Positions 1-6,573 are shown, counted from the stretch's first letter. The stretch is 10,140 bases of DNA from CAMENZ01 sp041854955 (GCA_041854955.1 JBHADF010000062.1:1-10140), one strand, 5' to 3'. Translations and numbers: made by a program. The notes: a model not told the origin generated them from the sequence alone.

Positions 1-469
1 GCCCGTGTCGGCTTTGGACGTATCCATTCAGGCGCAGATTATAAACCTGCTTAAGGACCTGCAGGAAAAGTACAACCTGACATACCTGTTCATTTCCCAC
101 GACCTGTCCGTAGTAGAGCACATCTCCGATACGGTTGGCGTAATGTACCTGGGAAGCTTGGTAGAGTACGGAAATACAGAGGATATCTTCAAGAATCCCC
201 TCCACCCTTATACTCAGGCCCTGTTTTCCGCCATTCCCATACCGGATCCTACGGCAGAGCAGCACAGAATCGTTTTAGAGGGAGCTATCCCTTCGCCGGC
301 AAATCCGCCGTCGGGATGTAAGTTCCACACCAGATGTGCCCAGTGCATGGAAAAATGCAAGACGGAAGTGCCTGTTCAGAGAGAAATCGAGCCGGGACAC
401 TATGTGGTTTGCCACCTCTATGAGGGACAGGGAACCGTAGTTGAGGACATCAACGAGGAAGAAAAATAG
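1..469 (+). CDS. Oligopeptide/dipeptide ABC transporter ATP-binding protein, C-terminal part (5' end outside window)
   Basis: This is the 3' end of an OppF/DppF-type ATPase, the cytoplasmic subunit that powers peptide import through an inner permease pair. The frame is open from base 2 and the window cuts it. It begins right after the Walker B region with the D-loop PVSALDVSIQAQ. The GTG at base 5 is a valine codon inside this motif, not a start. The switch histidine follows in FISHDLSVVEHISD. The family's C-terminal oligopeptide-transporter extension comes next (NPLHPYTQALFSAIP), ending in the Cys-rich stretch GCKFHTRCAQCMEKC and a late CHL cysteine typical of this subfamily. Walker A and the LSGGQ signature lie upstream, outside the window. 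It is probably the last transporter gene of an opp/dpp operon. Substrate specificity cannot be read from this part. Confidence 0.93.
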   Translation, partial: PVSALDVSIQAQIINLLKDLQEKYNLTYLFISHDLSVVEHISDTVGVMYLGSLVEYGNTEDIFKNPLHPYTQALFSAIPIPDPTAEQHRIVLEGAIPSPANPPSGCKFHTRCAQCMEKCKTEVPVQREIEPGHYVVCHLYEGQGTVVEDINEEEK

Positions 470-475
470 AGAAAA

Positions 476-805
476 ATGAAAAGAGATAAGGAAAAGACGG
501 ACAATTTCATAGATGACGGCAGAACTGTAGCAGACATGAGCGGTATCTACAACAAATCCCTTTTCGGAGGGAGGATGAATGCGGAGGACTGGGAAAAAGC
601 CGATGAAATGGAAGCGGAACGCCTGTCCTATGCCGAAGATATGAACTATAGACCATGGGAAAAGAAAGAACTTTCAAGAACTGAAAAGGTTGCCCTGGTT
701 TTAGGCGCCCTTAAGGCAAGCCTGCTTATTTGGCTGGCCTTCGTGGTGGGCTTAGGTGGCTTTATCCTTATCCTTACCTTGGTTTTTAAGTCCATACTGG
801 AGTAG
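476..805 (+). CDS. Small membrane protein of unknown function with a conserved DDGRTVADMSG motif
   Basis: This 109-residue protein has a charged N-terminal cytoplasmic region (residues 1-71) and a long hydrophobic C-terminal segment at about 72-105 (EKVALVLGALKASLLIWLAF and onward). The segment fits one long or two tight membrane helices with almost no tail after it. The motif FIDDGRTVADMSG at residues 11-23 resembles short Clostridia proteins I have seen annotated only as hypothetical. It supports the ATG at 476 over an internal ATG at 575 (residue 34), although the latter has GGAGGGAGG immediately before it. The gene starts 6 bases after the transporter ATPase stop, with only a weak ribosome binding site, so translational coupling to the transporter is likely. 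No function is assigned. A terminator follows at 859-881. Confidence 0.8.
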   Translation: MKRDKEKTDNFIDDGRTVADMSGIYNKSLFGGRMNAEDWEKADEMEAERLSYAEDMNYRPWEKKELSRTEKVALVLGALKASLLIWLAFVVGLGGFILILTLVFKSILE

Positions 806-858
806 GCCGAAGACCGATAAAGACAAAAAATCATTTAGATCAAATAAAATCAAAAAAA

Positions 859-881
859 CCTTGCATTTGCAAGGCTTTTTT
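859..881 (+). terminator. Intrinsic terminator ending the ABC transporter operon
   Basis: The stem CCTTGC (859-864) pairs with GCAAGG (869-874) around an ATTT loop. A short T-tract follows at 876-881, and an A-run precedes the stem. It lies 54 bases after the stop of the small membrane protein. The T-tract is also the spacer of the next promoter. Confidence 0.8.
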
Positions 882-889
882 GATATACT
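861..889 (+). promoter_or_regulatory. Probable sigma-A promoter of rplM-rpsI (extended -10)
   Basis: The -10 is TATACT at 884-889 preceded by TGA (881-883), giving an extended TGn -10. A weak -35, TTGCAT (861-866), sits 17 bases upstream, inside the terminator hairpin. The expected start point is near 895-897, exactly where the first leader hairpin begins. The weak -35 is compensated by the TGn element. Start-site mapping would confirm it. Confidence 0.6.
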
Positions 890-894
890 ACAAG

Positions 895-1087
895 GGCAGT
901 TTTGCTCATAGTGGGAAAAACTGCCTTCTCAAGGTGCAGGATGGGCATCCGTCCGTGGCCTTGAACTAAAAAGTTTTAGTTTATCGAAACAGTTTCCGTC
1001 ATCCGCAAGTGGCCGAAACCCAGTAGAGAAAGCCGAAAGCGTTTACGAGGTTCTCCTCGGAAACTCAGTAGGTAGAAAGGAAAAAAG
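895..1087 (+). promoter_or_regulatory. Structured 5' leader of rplM-rpsI (candidate r-protein L13 leader)
   Basis: About 190 nt between the predicted start point and the rplM ATG hold a series of hairpins. Hairpin 895-925 has a 9-bp stem (GGCAGTTTT/AAAACTGCC). Hairpin 931-962 has two helices, AAGGT/GCCTT and GGATGG/CCGTCC, separated by a 3x3 internal loop with a GCAT loop at the tip. Hairpin 964-981 is AACTAAA/TTTAGTT. Hairpin 1041-1064 is GTTT-A-CGAGG paired with CCTCG-G-AAAC and lies 23 bases before the start codon. GTTTCCG at 992-998 can alternatively pair with CGGAAAC at 1058-1064, which would break the last hairpin. Low-GC Gram-positive rplM operons are known to carry an autoregulatory L13 leader (Rfam L13_leader). 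Whether this leader matches that family could not be tested here. Confidence 0.5.
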
Positions 1088-1516
1088 ATGAAATCATTTA
1101 TCGCAAAGCCTGCAGAAGTACAGCGTAACTGGTATGTTGTCGATGCAGAAGGCAAGACTTTAGGAAGACTTGCTTCAGAGGTTGCTTCTGTCCTCAGAGG
1201 AAAGAACAAGCCTATCTACACACCCCACGTTGACTGTGGAGACTATGTAATCGTAATCAACAGCGAAAAGGTTCAGGTTACAGGTAAGAAGAGAAAGGAA
1301 AAAATCTACAAGAGACATACGGGCTATCCCGGTGGCTTGAGAGAAATCACTTTCGAAAAGTTGCAGGCAAAGAAGCCTGAGGAAATCATCAAGCACGCAG
1401 TAAAAGGCATGCTTCCCGATGGTGCACTTGGCAGACAGATGTTTAAGAAGTTAAAGGTTTATGCAGGTACTGAGCATCCTCATACAGCACAAAAGCCTGA
1501 GACTTTGGAATTTTAA
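1088..1516 (+). CDS. rplM: Large-subunit ribosomal protein L13 (uL13)
   Basis: L13 is an early-assembling protein of the 50S subunit that binds 23S rRNA. The 142-residue length is the normal bacterial size. The sequence has the family hallmarks: NWYVVDAEGKTLGRLAS at residues 14-30, RHTGYPGG at 76-83, VKGMLPDGALGRQ at 105-117 and GTEHPHTAQKP at 127-137. The ATG at 1088 is preceded by AGAAAGGA at a 7-base spacing. It heads a two-gene operon with rpsI (20-base gap), the conserved bacterial arrangement. The structured leader upstream suggests feedback control at the mRNA level. The sequence is intact and conventional. Confidence 0.98.
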   Translation: MKSFIAKPAEVQRNWYVVDAEGKTLGRLASEVASVLRGKNKPIYTPHVDCGDYVIVINSEKVQVTGKKRKEKIYKRHTGYPGGLREITFEKLQAKKPEEIIKHAVKGMLPDGALGRQMFKKLKVYAGTEHPHTAQKPETLEF

Positions 1517-1536
1517 GGAAAGGGAGGAAATGACAA

Positions 1537-1932
1537 ATGGCTAAGATTCAGTATCAAGGAACCGGTAGAAGAAAATCTTCCGTTGCCAGAGTTAGATTGA
1601 TTCCCGGAACCGGAAAAATCACTGTCAACAAGAAGGATTTAGAAAATTACTTCGGTATGGAAATCGTTAAGAGAGAGGTAAAGAGACCTTTCGAAATCGC
1701 CGGATGCGAAGGCAAGTTTGACGTAGTAGCTACCGTTCACGGTGGCGGCTTTACAGGTCAGGCAGGTGCTTTAAGACACGGTATTTCCAGAGCTCTTTGC
1801 GTAGCTGACAGAGAGGCTTACAGAGCCCAGCTGAAGGCTGCGGGATTCTTGACAAGAGACTCCAGAATGAAGGAAAGAAAGAAGTACGGTCTCAAGAAGG
1901 CCAGAAGAGCTTCCCAGTTCTCGAAGAGATAA
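1537..1932 (+). CDS. rpsI: Small-subunit ribosomal protein S9 (uS9)
   Basis: S9 sits in the head of the 30S subunit, and its C-terminal tail reaches toward the P-site tRNA. The 131-residue protein opens with YQGTGRRKSSVARVRL, the family N-terminal signature. It has GGGFTGQAGALRHGISRAL in the core and ends in the basic tail KKARRASQFSKR, including the invariant terminal SKR. The ATG at 1537 follows GGGAGG (1522-1527) at 9 bases. An ATG at 1530 is in another frame. It is co-transcribed with rplM and followed at once by a strong terminator. Confidence 0.98.
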   Translation: MAKIQYQGTGRRKSSVARVRLIPGTGKITVNKKDLENYFGMEIVKREVKRPFEIAGCEGKFDVVATVHGGGFTGQAGALRHGISRALCVADREAYRAQLKAAGFLTRDSRMKERKKYGLKKARRASQFSKR

Positions 1933-1945
1933 AGAAGCCCAAAAC

Positions 1946-1986
1946 AAAACCCTTGGAAACCCAAAGTTTTCAGGGGTTTTTATTTT
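1946..1986 (+). terminator. Strong intrinsic terminator of rplM-rpsI
   Basis: A 15-bp stem pairs 1946-1960 with 1966-1980, with two G-U pairs and a CCAAA loop. T-rich sequence runs from 1977 to 1986. It starts 13 bases after the rpsI stop codon. Confidence 0.92.
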
Positions 1987-2054
1987 GCAGTGAATATTCA
2001 TTTTGGCTTTACGGTCATCAATGCCTCACACAGAGGTTTGCCAGTATTTAACAG

Positions 2055-2083
2055 GAGACAAAGGGCATAAATTGTTGTATAAT
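2055..2083 (+). promoter_or_regulatory. Probable promoter of the DUF6273-type surface protein gene
   Basis: A perfect -10, TATAAT (2078-2083), has a partial -35, GAGACA (2055-2060), 17 bases upstream. The predicted start point near 2090 leaves a short leader of about 30 nt before the ATG at 2122. No operator-like palindrome is evident. Confidence 0.55.
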
Positions 2084-2121
2084 AATAAAAAGAAATGTAT
2101 CATTAAAAGGAGGTAATAACT

Positions 2122-3762
2122 ATGGTATACAATAAGAGAAAAGCGAATATGTTGTTTATCCTGTTGTTAAGCTTGACCTTGCTTATTGGGGCTGTTCCCC
2201 TGACAGCTCCGGTAGCCTATGGGGAGCCCCAATCTCCCGAAATTCAAATAGGTAAGGGAGACCTGACGACTATGGACAGGATCTACTTCGGTGAGGAAAA
2301 ATCCACACCTATCGAATGGAGAATTTTAGACGGAAATCATGCCAACACGGGTGATGAAAAAGGCATGTTTGTGCTGTCAGAAAATTTGCTGGGACAAGAT
2401 GTAAATTTCGAGAATGTCTTCGATAGCACCAACCCCAAGGAGAATCTTTGGCTGACCAGCGATCTGAGGATATGGTGCCAAAACTTTTACAAAAATAACT
2501 TTAATGAAAAGGAAAAAACTTCCATTATGGAAACCGTCAAAACGGACACGTTTTACACCATCATGTCTGTTACAATAACAAATTATTTTTATGCCGCATA
2601 TGAAAATATATTAAACGGAGATAAGCTTTTCATGCTGTCCGGAGAAGAGGCTGAAAATCCCGATTATGGCTTCAAGACGAAAAAAGACAGAATTATGAAA
2701 CTTGGAGATAAGGCTGTCAACTGGTGGCTCCGCTCCAGGCAGGATGTACCATACGGACACGCAGGCGTGGTAACCGAATGGGGGCACCTGGGGTACGGAA
2801 TAAAAGATAAGTATGCCACTGCACGCCCTGCCTTCAATCTGAATAAGGAAAACATTGTTTTAGTTTCTTTGGCTGAAAATGGAAAAAACTCGGGAGAAGA
2901 AGGCCCTGATGCCTTGATGCGAGTAGGAGAAAGCGACAGCTTGAAATGGAAATTGACCTTAAAGGATGAGGAAAGAGCCTTTACCATCGGAACAGTAACA
3001 AAAAGCGGAAATACGCTTACTGTAACATATGATAAGGCAAAAACCGGAGCACAAGAGTCCGTCTCAGCCATAATTGCAAGAGACGGCAAGGTTCTTTACT
3101 ACGGCACTCTGAAAAATTTGGATAAGGAGGCTGAAAAAACAGGCGAGGTAATGCTGAACCTACCGGCTGATTTTGCTAAGGGAGACAAAATCTATCTTTT
3201 TAATGAGAATATCAACAGCTCACAGGCACCGGATTATAGTTCCTCGTTACAGGAAATCAGCGTTCCCGAGGGCACAACTCCGGATCCGGGGACAAATCCG
3301 AATCCCGGCACAAATCCGAACCCGGGGACAAATCCCACGCCTAATCCGGGAACTACACCTACAACCCCTTCTACAGGGCCAACATTGCCGCCTGCTACAA
3401 ATAATATCGTGGCAACACCTGACGATAACAGTGAAGCCCTAAAGGAGAAAATGGGTAGAGTTCACCTGGTAGCCCGCTCGGAAACGGTGACTATGAAGAA
3501 CGGCAAGAGGGCTGTCCAAATAACATGGCATGACGGTGACGGTGAAGAACTGCAATTTGACTGGGTTGAAATTTATCGCTCCACCAAGAAGAATATGGGA
3601 TATGGGAAAAAGCCATTTTTTGTAACGACTAAGAATACATATTTTAATACTGCTATTAAAAAGGGCGAAACCTATTACTACAAGGTAAGAGGAGTTGTTG
3701 AACTTAATGGAGAAAAGGTATATACAGAGTGGTCCGTTAAGGCGATCAGAACCGTTAAATAA
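2122..3762 (+). CDS. Secreted multidomain surface protein with DUF6273-like domain, Pro-rich repeat linker and fibronectin-III-like C-terminus
   Basis: This 546-residue protein is probably exported. Residues 1-34 form a Sec signal peptide: a basic KRK, a hydrophobic core LFILLLSLTLLIGA, and a likely cut after A-Y-G at 34. Residues about 50-245 match the DUF6273-like pattern: YFGEEKSTPIEWRILD, FVLSENLL, the WWLRS motif (201-205) and the closing ARPAFNL (234-240). Residues about 255-382 look like a beta-rich domain often found after DUF6273 (AIIARDGKVLYYGTLKN). Residues 384-432 are a Pro/Gly/Thr/Asn linker with tandem repeats. Residues 444-546 resemble a fibronectin-III-type domain (VEIYRSTKKNMGYGKKPFF, then YYYKVRG and WSVKAIRTVK). 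There is no LPXTG sorting signal, no C-terminal membrane helix and no lipobox, so how it stays at the surface, if it does, is unknown. The start is set by AAGGAGGT at 7 bases. The gene has its own promoter and terminator. The ligand is unknown. Confidence 0.88.
   Translation: MVYNKRKANMLFILLLSLTLLIGAVPLTAPVAYGEPQSPEIQIGKGDLTTMDRIYFGEEKSTPIEWRILDGNHANTGDEKGMFVLSENLLGQDVNFENVFDSTNPKENLWLTSDLRIWCQNFYKNNFNEKEKTSIMETVKTDTFYTIMSVTITNYFYAAYENILNGDKLFMLSGEEAENPDYGFKTKKDRIMKLGDKAVNWWLRSRQDVPYGHAGVVTEWGHLGYGIKDKYATARPAFNLNKENIVLVSLAENGKNSGEEGPDALMRVGESDSLKWKLTLKDEERAFTIGTVTKSGNTLTVTYDKAKTGAQESVSAIIARDGKVLYYGTLKNLDKEAEKTGEVMLNLPADFAKGDKIYLFNENINSSQAPDYSSSLQEISVPEGTTPDPGTNPNPGTNPNPGTNPTPNPGTTPTTPSTGPTLPPATNNIVATPDDNSEALKEKMGRVHLVARSETVTMKNGKRAVQITWHDGDGEELQFDWVEIYRSTKKNMGYGKKPFFVTTKNTYFNTAIKKGETYYYKVRGVVELNGEKVYTEWSVKAIRTVK
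3286..3351 (+). repeat. In-frame tandem 18-bp repeat encoding an NPGTNP-type linker
   Basis: Three near-identical 18-base units start at 3286, 3304 and 3322 (for example CCGGGGACAAATCCGAAT). They encode P-G-T-N-P-N steps at residues 389-406, followed by a degenerate continuation to about residue 411. Units differ mainly at wobble positions. Such repeats are prone to gain or lose units in frame, which would change linker length between strains. Confidence 0.8.
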
Positions 3763-3884
3763 TAAGGGCTTATAAAATAGCAGGACAAACTGTTGAGAAA
3801 ACAGCTGTGACTGTGATTGCAGCAGTTGACCTTGCAAATTCCGAAGTTCTCCTATAAGTCAAGATAAAAATACAAACGAAGAAC

Positions 3885-3935
3885 AAAAAGGAAGAGACGA
3901 GAGACTCCCGAGAGTCATCTCATCTCTTCCTTTTT
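3885..3935 (+). terminator. Long, symmetric intrinsic terminator after the surface protein gene
   Basis: AAAAAGGAAGAGA (3885-3897) pairs perfectly with TCTCTTCCTTTTT (3923-3935). The stem continues inward through one mismatch and one bulge to GACTC/GAGTC around a CCGA loop. The A-run on one side and T-run on the other would allow it to act in both directions. It lies 122 bases after the stop codon. Confidence 0.88.
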
Positions 3936-4062
3936 CATCTTGTACTGTCTTGCCTGTATGATAACAGTTTAAATGAATTAAGTCAAGGGGGAGGCATGCT
4001 TTGCCCTATAAGCCTATGCTTTCAGAACGCTACGCGAGAAGTCTGACGCCCACTACAAAAAC
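3936..4062. other. Intergenic stretch without a recognisable gene
   Basis: Between the symmetric terminator and the control region of the response regulator I see no convincing coding frame or RNA gene. It contains a GC-rich patch (about 3985-4046) with the near-repeats GCATGCTTT and CTATGCTTT, and a weak 16-codon frame at 3996-4046 that was not accepted. Confidence 0.5.
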
Positions 4063-4088
4063 ATTCTTAAGAATTCCGTAAGAAATTC
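4063..4088 (+). promoter_or_regulatory. Candidate regulator-binding site upstream of the two-component operon
   Basis: A perfect 12-bp palindrome, ATTCTTAAGAAT (4063-4074), overlaps a direct repeat, TAAGAATTC (4068-4076) and TAAGAAATTC (4079-4088). The repeat units start 11 bases apart, about one helical turn, and end one base before the -35. OmpR-family regulators commonly bind tandem half-sites about 10-11 bp apart near their own promoters, so autoregulation is a reasonable inference. No binding data are visible here. Confidence 0.4.
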
Positions 4089-4089
4089 A

Positions 4090-4119
4090 TTGACTTTTTT
4101 GTAATATAATGGGGATAAT
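4090..4119 (+). promoter_or_regulatory. Probable promoter of the two-component operon
   Basis: The -35 TTGACT (4090-4095) and the -10 GATAAT (4114-4119) are separated by 18 bases. A perfect TATAAT at 4105-4110 lies only 9 bases from that -35 and has no good -35 of its own, so it is probably not the main -10. The start point is expected near 4126. Confidence 0.6.
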
Positions 4120-4154
4120 ATAGTATCTGAAAAGGGGGAGGAGAGAAGGGAAAT

Positions 4155-4877
4155 ATGAGCTCCAAGGAAAATTTACAGGTGAATATTTTGGTGGTGGATG
4201 ACGATAGGGAAATCGCTCAGGCCATAGAAATCTATCTTAAAAACGAGGGCTATGGTGTTACCAAGGCCTTTGACGGCTTCCAAGCTCTGGAGGCTGTAGA
4301 AAGGGAGGATTTTCACCTGATAATAATGGATGTTATGATGCCCAAGCTGGATGGTATACAGGCAACCCTGAAGATAAGGGAAAAGCAAAACATACCCATC
4401 ATAATTCTTTCGGCAAAATCGGAGGATTACGATAAGATTACGGGACTTAACATCGGAGCTGACGACTATATAACTAAGCCTTTCAACCCTTTAGAACTTA
4501 TAGCCAGGGTCAAATCTCAAATTCGCCGTTATACGAACCTGGGAAGCATAGCAGAGGACATAAAGGAAAGTCCTCAGATATACCGTTCCGGTGAGCTGAT
4601 AGTGGACGATGAAAGGAAAACCGTCACCCTGGAGGGGGAGCAGGTGGCGGTGACACCCAGAGAGTACGGCATCCTAAAGCTGCTGACGGAAAACGCAGGC
4701 AAGGTTTTCAGCATAGAGCAGATCTATGAAAATGTCTGGCAGGAGCCTGCCTACTGTCCTGAAAATACGGTAGCCGTTCATATCAGAAGAATAAGGGAAA
4801 AAATTGAGATTGACCCGAAGAATCCAAAATATTTAAAGGTGGTGTGGGGAATTGGATACAAAATTGAAAAACTATAA
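4155..4877 (+). CDS. OmpR-family response regulator (VanR-like)
   Basis: This 240-residue cytoplasmic transcription factor is activated by aspartate phosphorylation. The receiver domain (about 9-125) has the acidic pocket D15-D16 in LVVDDDREI, phosphoacceptor D59 in IIMDVMMPKLDG, switch residue S86 in ILSAKSEDYDK and K108 in YITKPFNP. The winged-helix DNA-binding domain (about 139-238) has VTPREYGILKLLTENAGKVF, the recognition-helix region NTVAVHIRRIREKIE and the closing wing GIGYKIE. The ATG at 4155 has AAGGG close by and GGGAGGAG further upstream. Its 3' end overlaps the kinase gene by 26 bases, so the two are co-transcribed and probably translationally coupled. Targets are unknown, though the repeat at 4063-4088 may be one. 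The signal is unknown. All catalytic positions are present. Confidence 0.95.
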   Translation: MSSKENLQVNILVVDDDREIAQAIEIYLKNEGYGVTKAFDGFQALEAVEREDFHLIIMDVMMPKLDGIQATLKIREKQNIPIIILSAKSEDYDKITGLNIGADDYITKPFNPLELIARVKSQIRRYTNLGSIAEDIKESPQIYRSGELIVDDERKTVTLEGEQVAVTPREYGILKLLTENAGKVFSIEQIYENVWQEPAYCPENTVAVHIRRIREKIEIDPKNPKYLKVVWGIGYKIEKL

Positions 4878-6567
4878 TAAAGGCAGTAAGCAGTGGTGGC
4901 TAAACTTGTTTTGCTGGCTCATGACCGTGGTATGCGGTGCGGTTACAGGTCTGTTGGCAGCCTTTGCCGTGGCCTTGGCCAATTTACAACCGGTAACTGA
5001 CGGCCACGATGTAATGAGCAGGGAAGAAGCCGTTGCCACTCTTAAGAATTCCTTTCCCGTATGGCAGGTTCGCATTACGGATGAAAATACGGGAATGGAT
5101 TTAACGGCAGATATGATGATATGGACGGTGGTGGCAGCCCTGTGCTTCTTCATGTTTTTATGCGTAATATTGTACTTTACGGGACAGTTTGAAAAAGATG
5201 AATACGGCAAAATCCCACTGAATTTGATGGATAAAATATGGACAGAGCTTCAGCTGACTATTTTTGCCACAGCAGCCTTTCTGGCAATTCGCGTAGGAAT
5301 TCTCATCATTTTCATGATCCCGGGCGAGGATTGGTTCGGTGTCTACAAGCCCTTGGTGACGTGGACAAGACTTTATGGCATTGACAACAGAAAGATGATA
5401 GCCTTAATTATGGCGGCTATGGCTATACTGATTTTCCTGGCCGTCCTAATGTTCGTGTCCATGGTAAAGAAAATCAAGGCTAAAAAATTCTGGAAAACCT
5501 CTCTCATAGGAATGCTATTCCTGGCAGTGGGCTTCTGGATAGAAGGTCTGACAGGTGTAAAGAGAAACGAAAGAAAGACTGTAGTCATCTATATGACTCT
5601 CTTGGTCGTAATGGTGCTGCTGGCTATGACTTGGGTAGGTGCCGTCATAGATATTATCCTCCTTGCCATCATCGTGCCTAAGAAGATGAAAAAGTTTACT
5701 GCAATTCAGGAAGGAGTAGAGCAGGTTAAAGCCGGCAATCTTGATTACAAGATTCCTGTGGAGATGGGTGAAAATGGACCCAAGTCCGATATGGACAGAT
5801 TGGCTTTAGATATAAACGAGATTTCAAGGGCAGCCGGAGTGGCGGTGCAAAATGAGATTAAGAATCAAAGGATGAAAACCGACCTCATCAGCAATGTGTC
5901 CCATGACTTGAAAACTCCTCTGACCTCCATAATTTCATATATAGATTTGATGAAAAAGGAAGGCCCTGAGGGAGAGCGAAACGCCGAGTATCTGGGAATA
6001 CTGGAGGAAAAAGCCCAGCGTCTCAAGGTGCTTACGGAAGACCTTTTTGAGGCGGCCAAGGCATCCTCGGGAAATATCCCTGTCAATATGGAAGAAATAG
6101 ACCTTGAAGCTATAATCACTCAGAGCCTGGGTGAGATGGAAGAACGGCTGTCAACCAACCAACTCAATATAATAGTTAAAAATCAGTGCGGTACAACCAA
6201 GGTTATGGCAGACGGTCAGCTCCTCTGGAGAGTGGTGGAGAATCTGTTGGGGAATGTGAGCAAGTATGCCCTCTCGGGAAGCAGAGTATACATAAATATG
6301 GAGGAGCCTACCGAACCATTGAAAAATGAAGCGGGTAAAGGCTATACCCTACTGGAAATCAAAAATGTTTCAGGAGAAGCTCTGAACATTTCTGCCGAAG
6401 AGCTTATGGAAAGATTTAAACGAGGAGACGAATCCAGAAATACAGAGGGAAGCGGCTTAGGACTGGCCATTACCAAGGACCTGTGTAAGGTCATGGGGGG
6501 CGATTTTGGAATCATCGTGGATGGAGACCTGTTCAAAGCAAAAGTGCTTTTGGAAACGGCAAAATAG
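4852..6567 (+). CDS. Multi-pass membrane sensor histidine kinase, partner of the response regulator
   Basis: This protein of about 571 residues has roughly six membrane segments (about 17-44, 88-110, 134-157, 181-204, 216-232, 243-275). A short outer loop follows the first segment. The HAMP-like linker runs from about 278 to 335 (VEQVKAGNLDYKIP). The HisKA domain carries the phosphorylated H351 in SNVSHDLKTPLTSI. The ATPase domain has an N-box around N464 and N468 (ENLLGNVSKYA) and a G2 box GSGLGLA at 533-539. The G1 box D-x-G-x-G is replaced by KNVSGEALNISAEELMERF, a variant I associate with a common Clostridia kinase subgroup. No ATG fits: the first in-frame ATG (4921) would remove half of the first membrane helix. 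A TTG at 4852, with AAAGGTGG at 4835-4842, or the TTG at 4864 is therefore the likely start. The signal is unknown. Confidence 0.92.
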   Translation: MDTKLKNYNKGSKQWWLNLFCWLMTVVCGAVTGLLAAFAVALANLQPVTDGHDVMSREEAVATLKNSFPVWQVRITDENTGMDLTADMMIWTVVAALCFFMFLCVILYFTGQFEKDEYGKIPLNLMDKIWTELQLTIFATAAFLAIRVGILIIFMIPGEDWFGVYKPLVTWTRLYGIDNRKMIALIMAAMAILIFLAVLMFVSMVKKIKAKKFWKTSLIGMLFLAVGFWIEGLTGVKRNERKTVVIYMTLLVVMVLLAMTWVGAVIDIILLAIIVPKKMKKFTAIQEGVEQVKAGNLDYKIPVEMGENGPKSDMDRLALDINEISRAAGVAVQNEIKNQRMKTDLISNVSHDLKTPLTSIISYIDLMKKEGPEGERNAEYLGILEEKAQRLKVLTEDLFEAAKASSGNIPVNMEEIDLEAIITQSLGEMEERLSTNQLNIIVKNQCGTTKVMADGQLLWRVVENLLGNVSKYALSGSRVYINMEEPTEPLKNEAGKGYTLLEIKNVSGEALNISAEELMERFKRGDESRNTEGSGLGLAITKDLCKVMGGDFGIIVDGDLFKAKVLLETAK

Positions 6568-6573
6568 GAACAA

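Noticed and set aside
575..577. Internal ATG in the small membrane protein with GGAGGGAGG before it
   Set aside because: The best Shine-Dalgarno match abuts the codon, and starting here would lose the conserved-looking DDGRTVADMSG motif.
3439..3837. 132-codon - strand frame opposite the end of the surface protein gene, and a 141-codon one at 2664-3089
   Set aside because: Both are shadows of the secreted protein's coding sequence, with no recognisable domain or start signal.
3759..3857. Short open frame after the surface protein (contains GQTVEKTAVTVIAAVDL), possibly a gene remnant
   Set aside because: It has no start codon, no ribosome binding site and no recognised family. It is about 32 codons long, which is compatible with chance.
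3996..4046. 16-codon frame starting MLCPISLC with GGGGGAGG directly upstream
   Set aside because: The Shine-Dalgarno-like sequence is only one base from the ATG, the peptide is not recognisable, and the stretch precedes the mapped-looking promoter of the next operon.
4105..4110. Perfect TATAAT as the main -10 of the two-component operon
   Set aside because: It is only 9 bases from TTGACT and has no -35 at normal spacing. GATAAT at 4114-4119 fits better.
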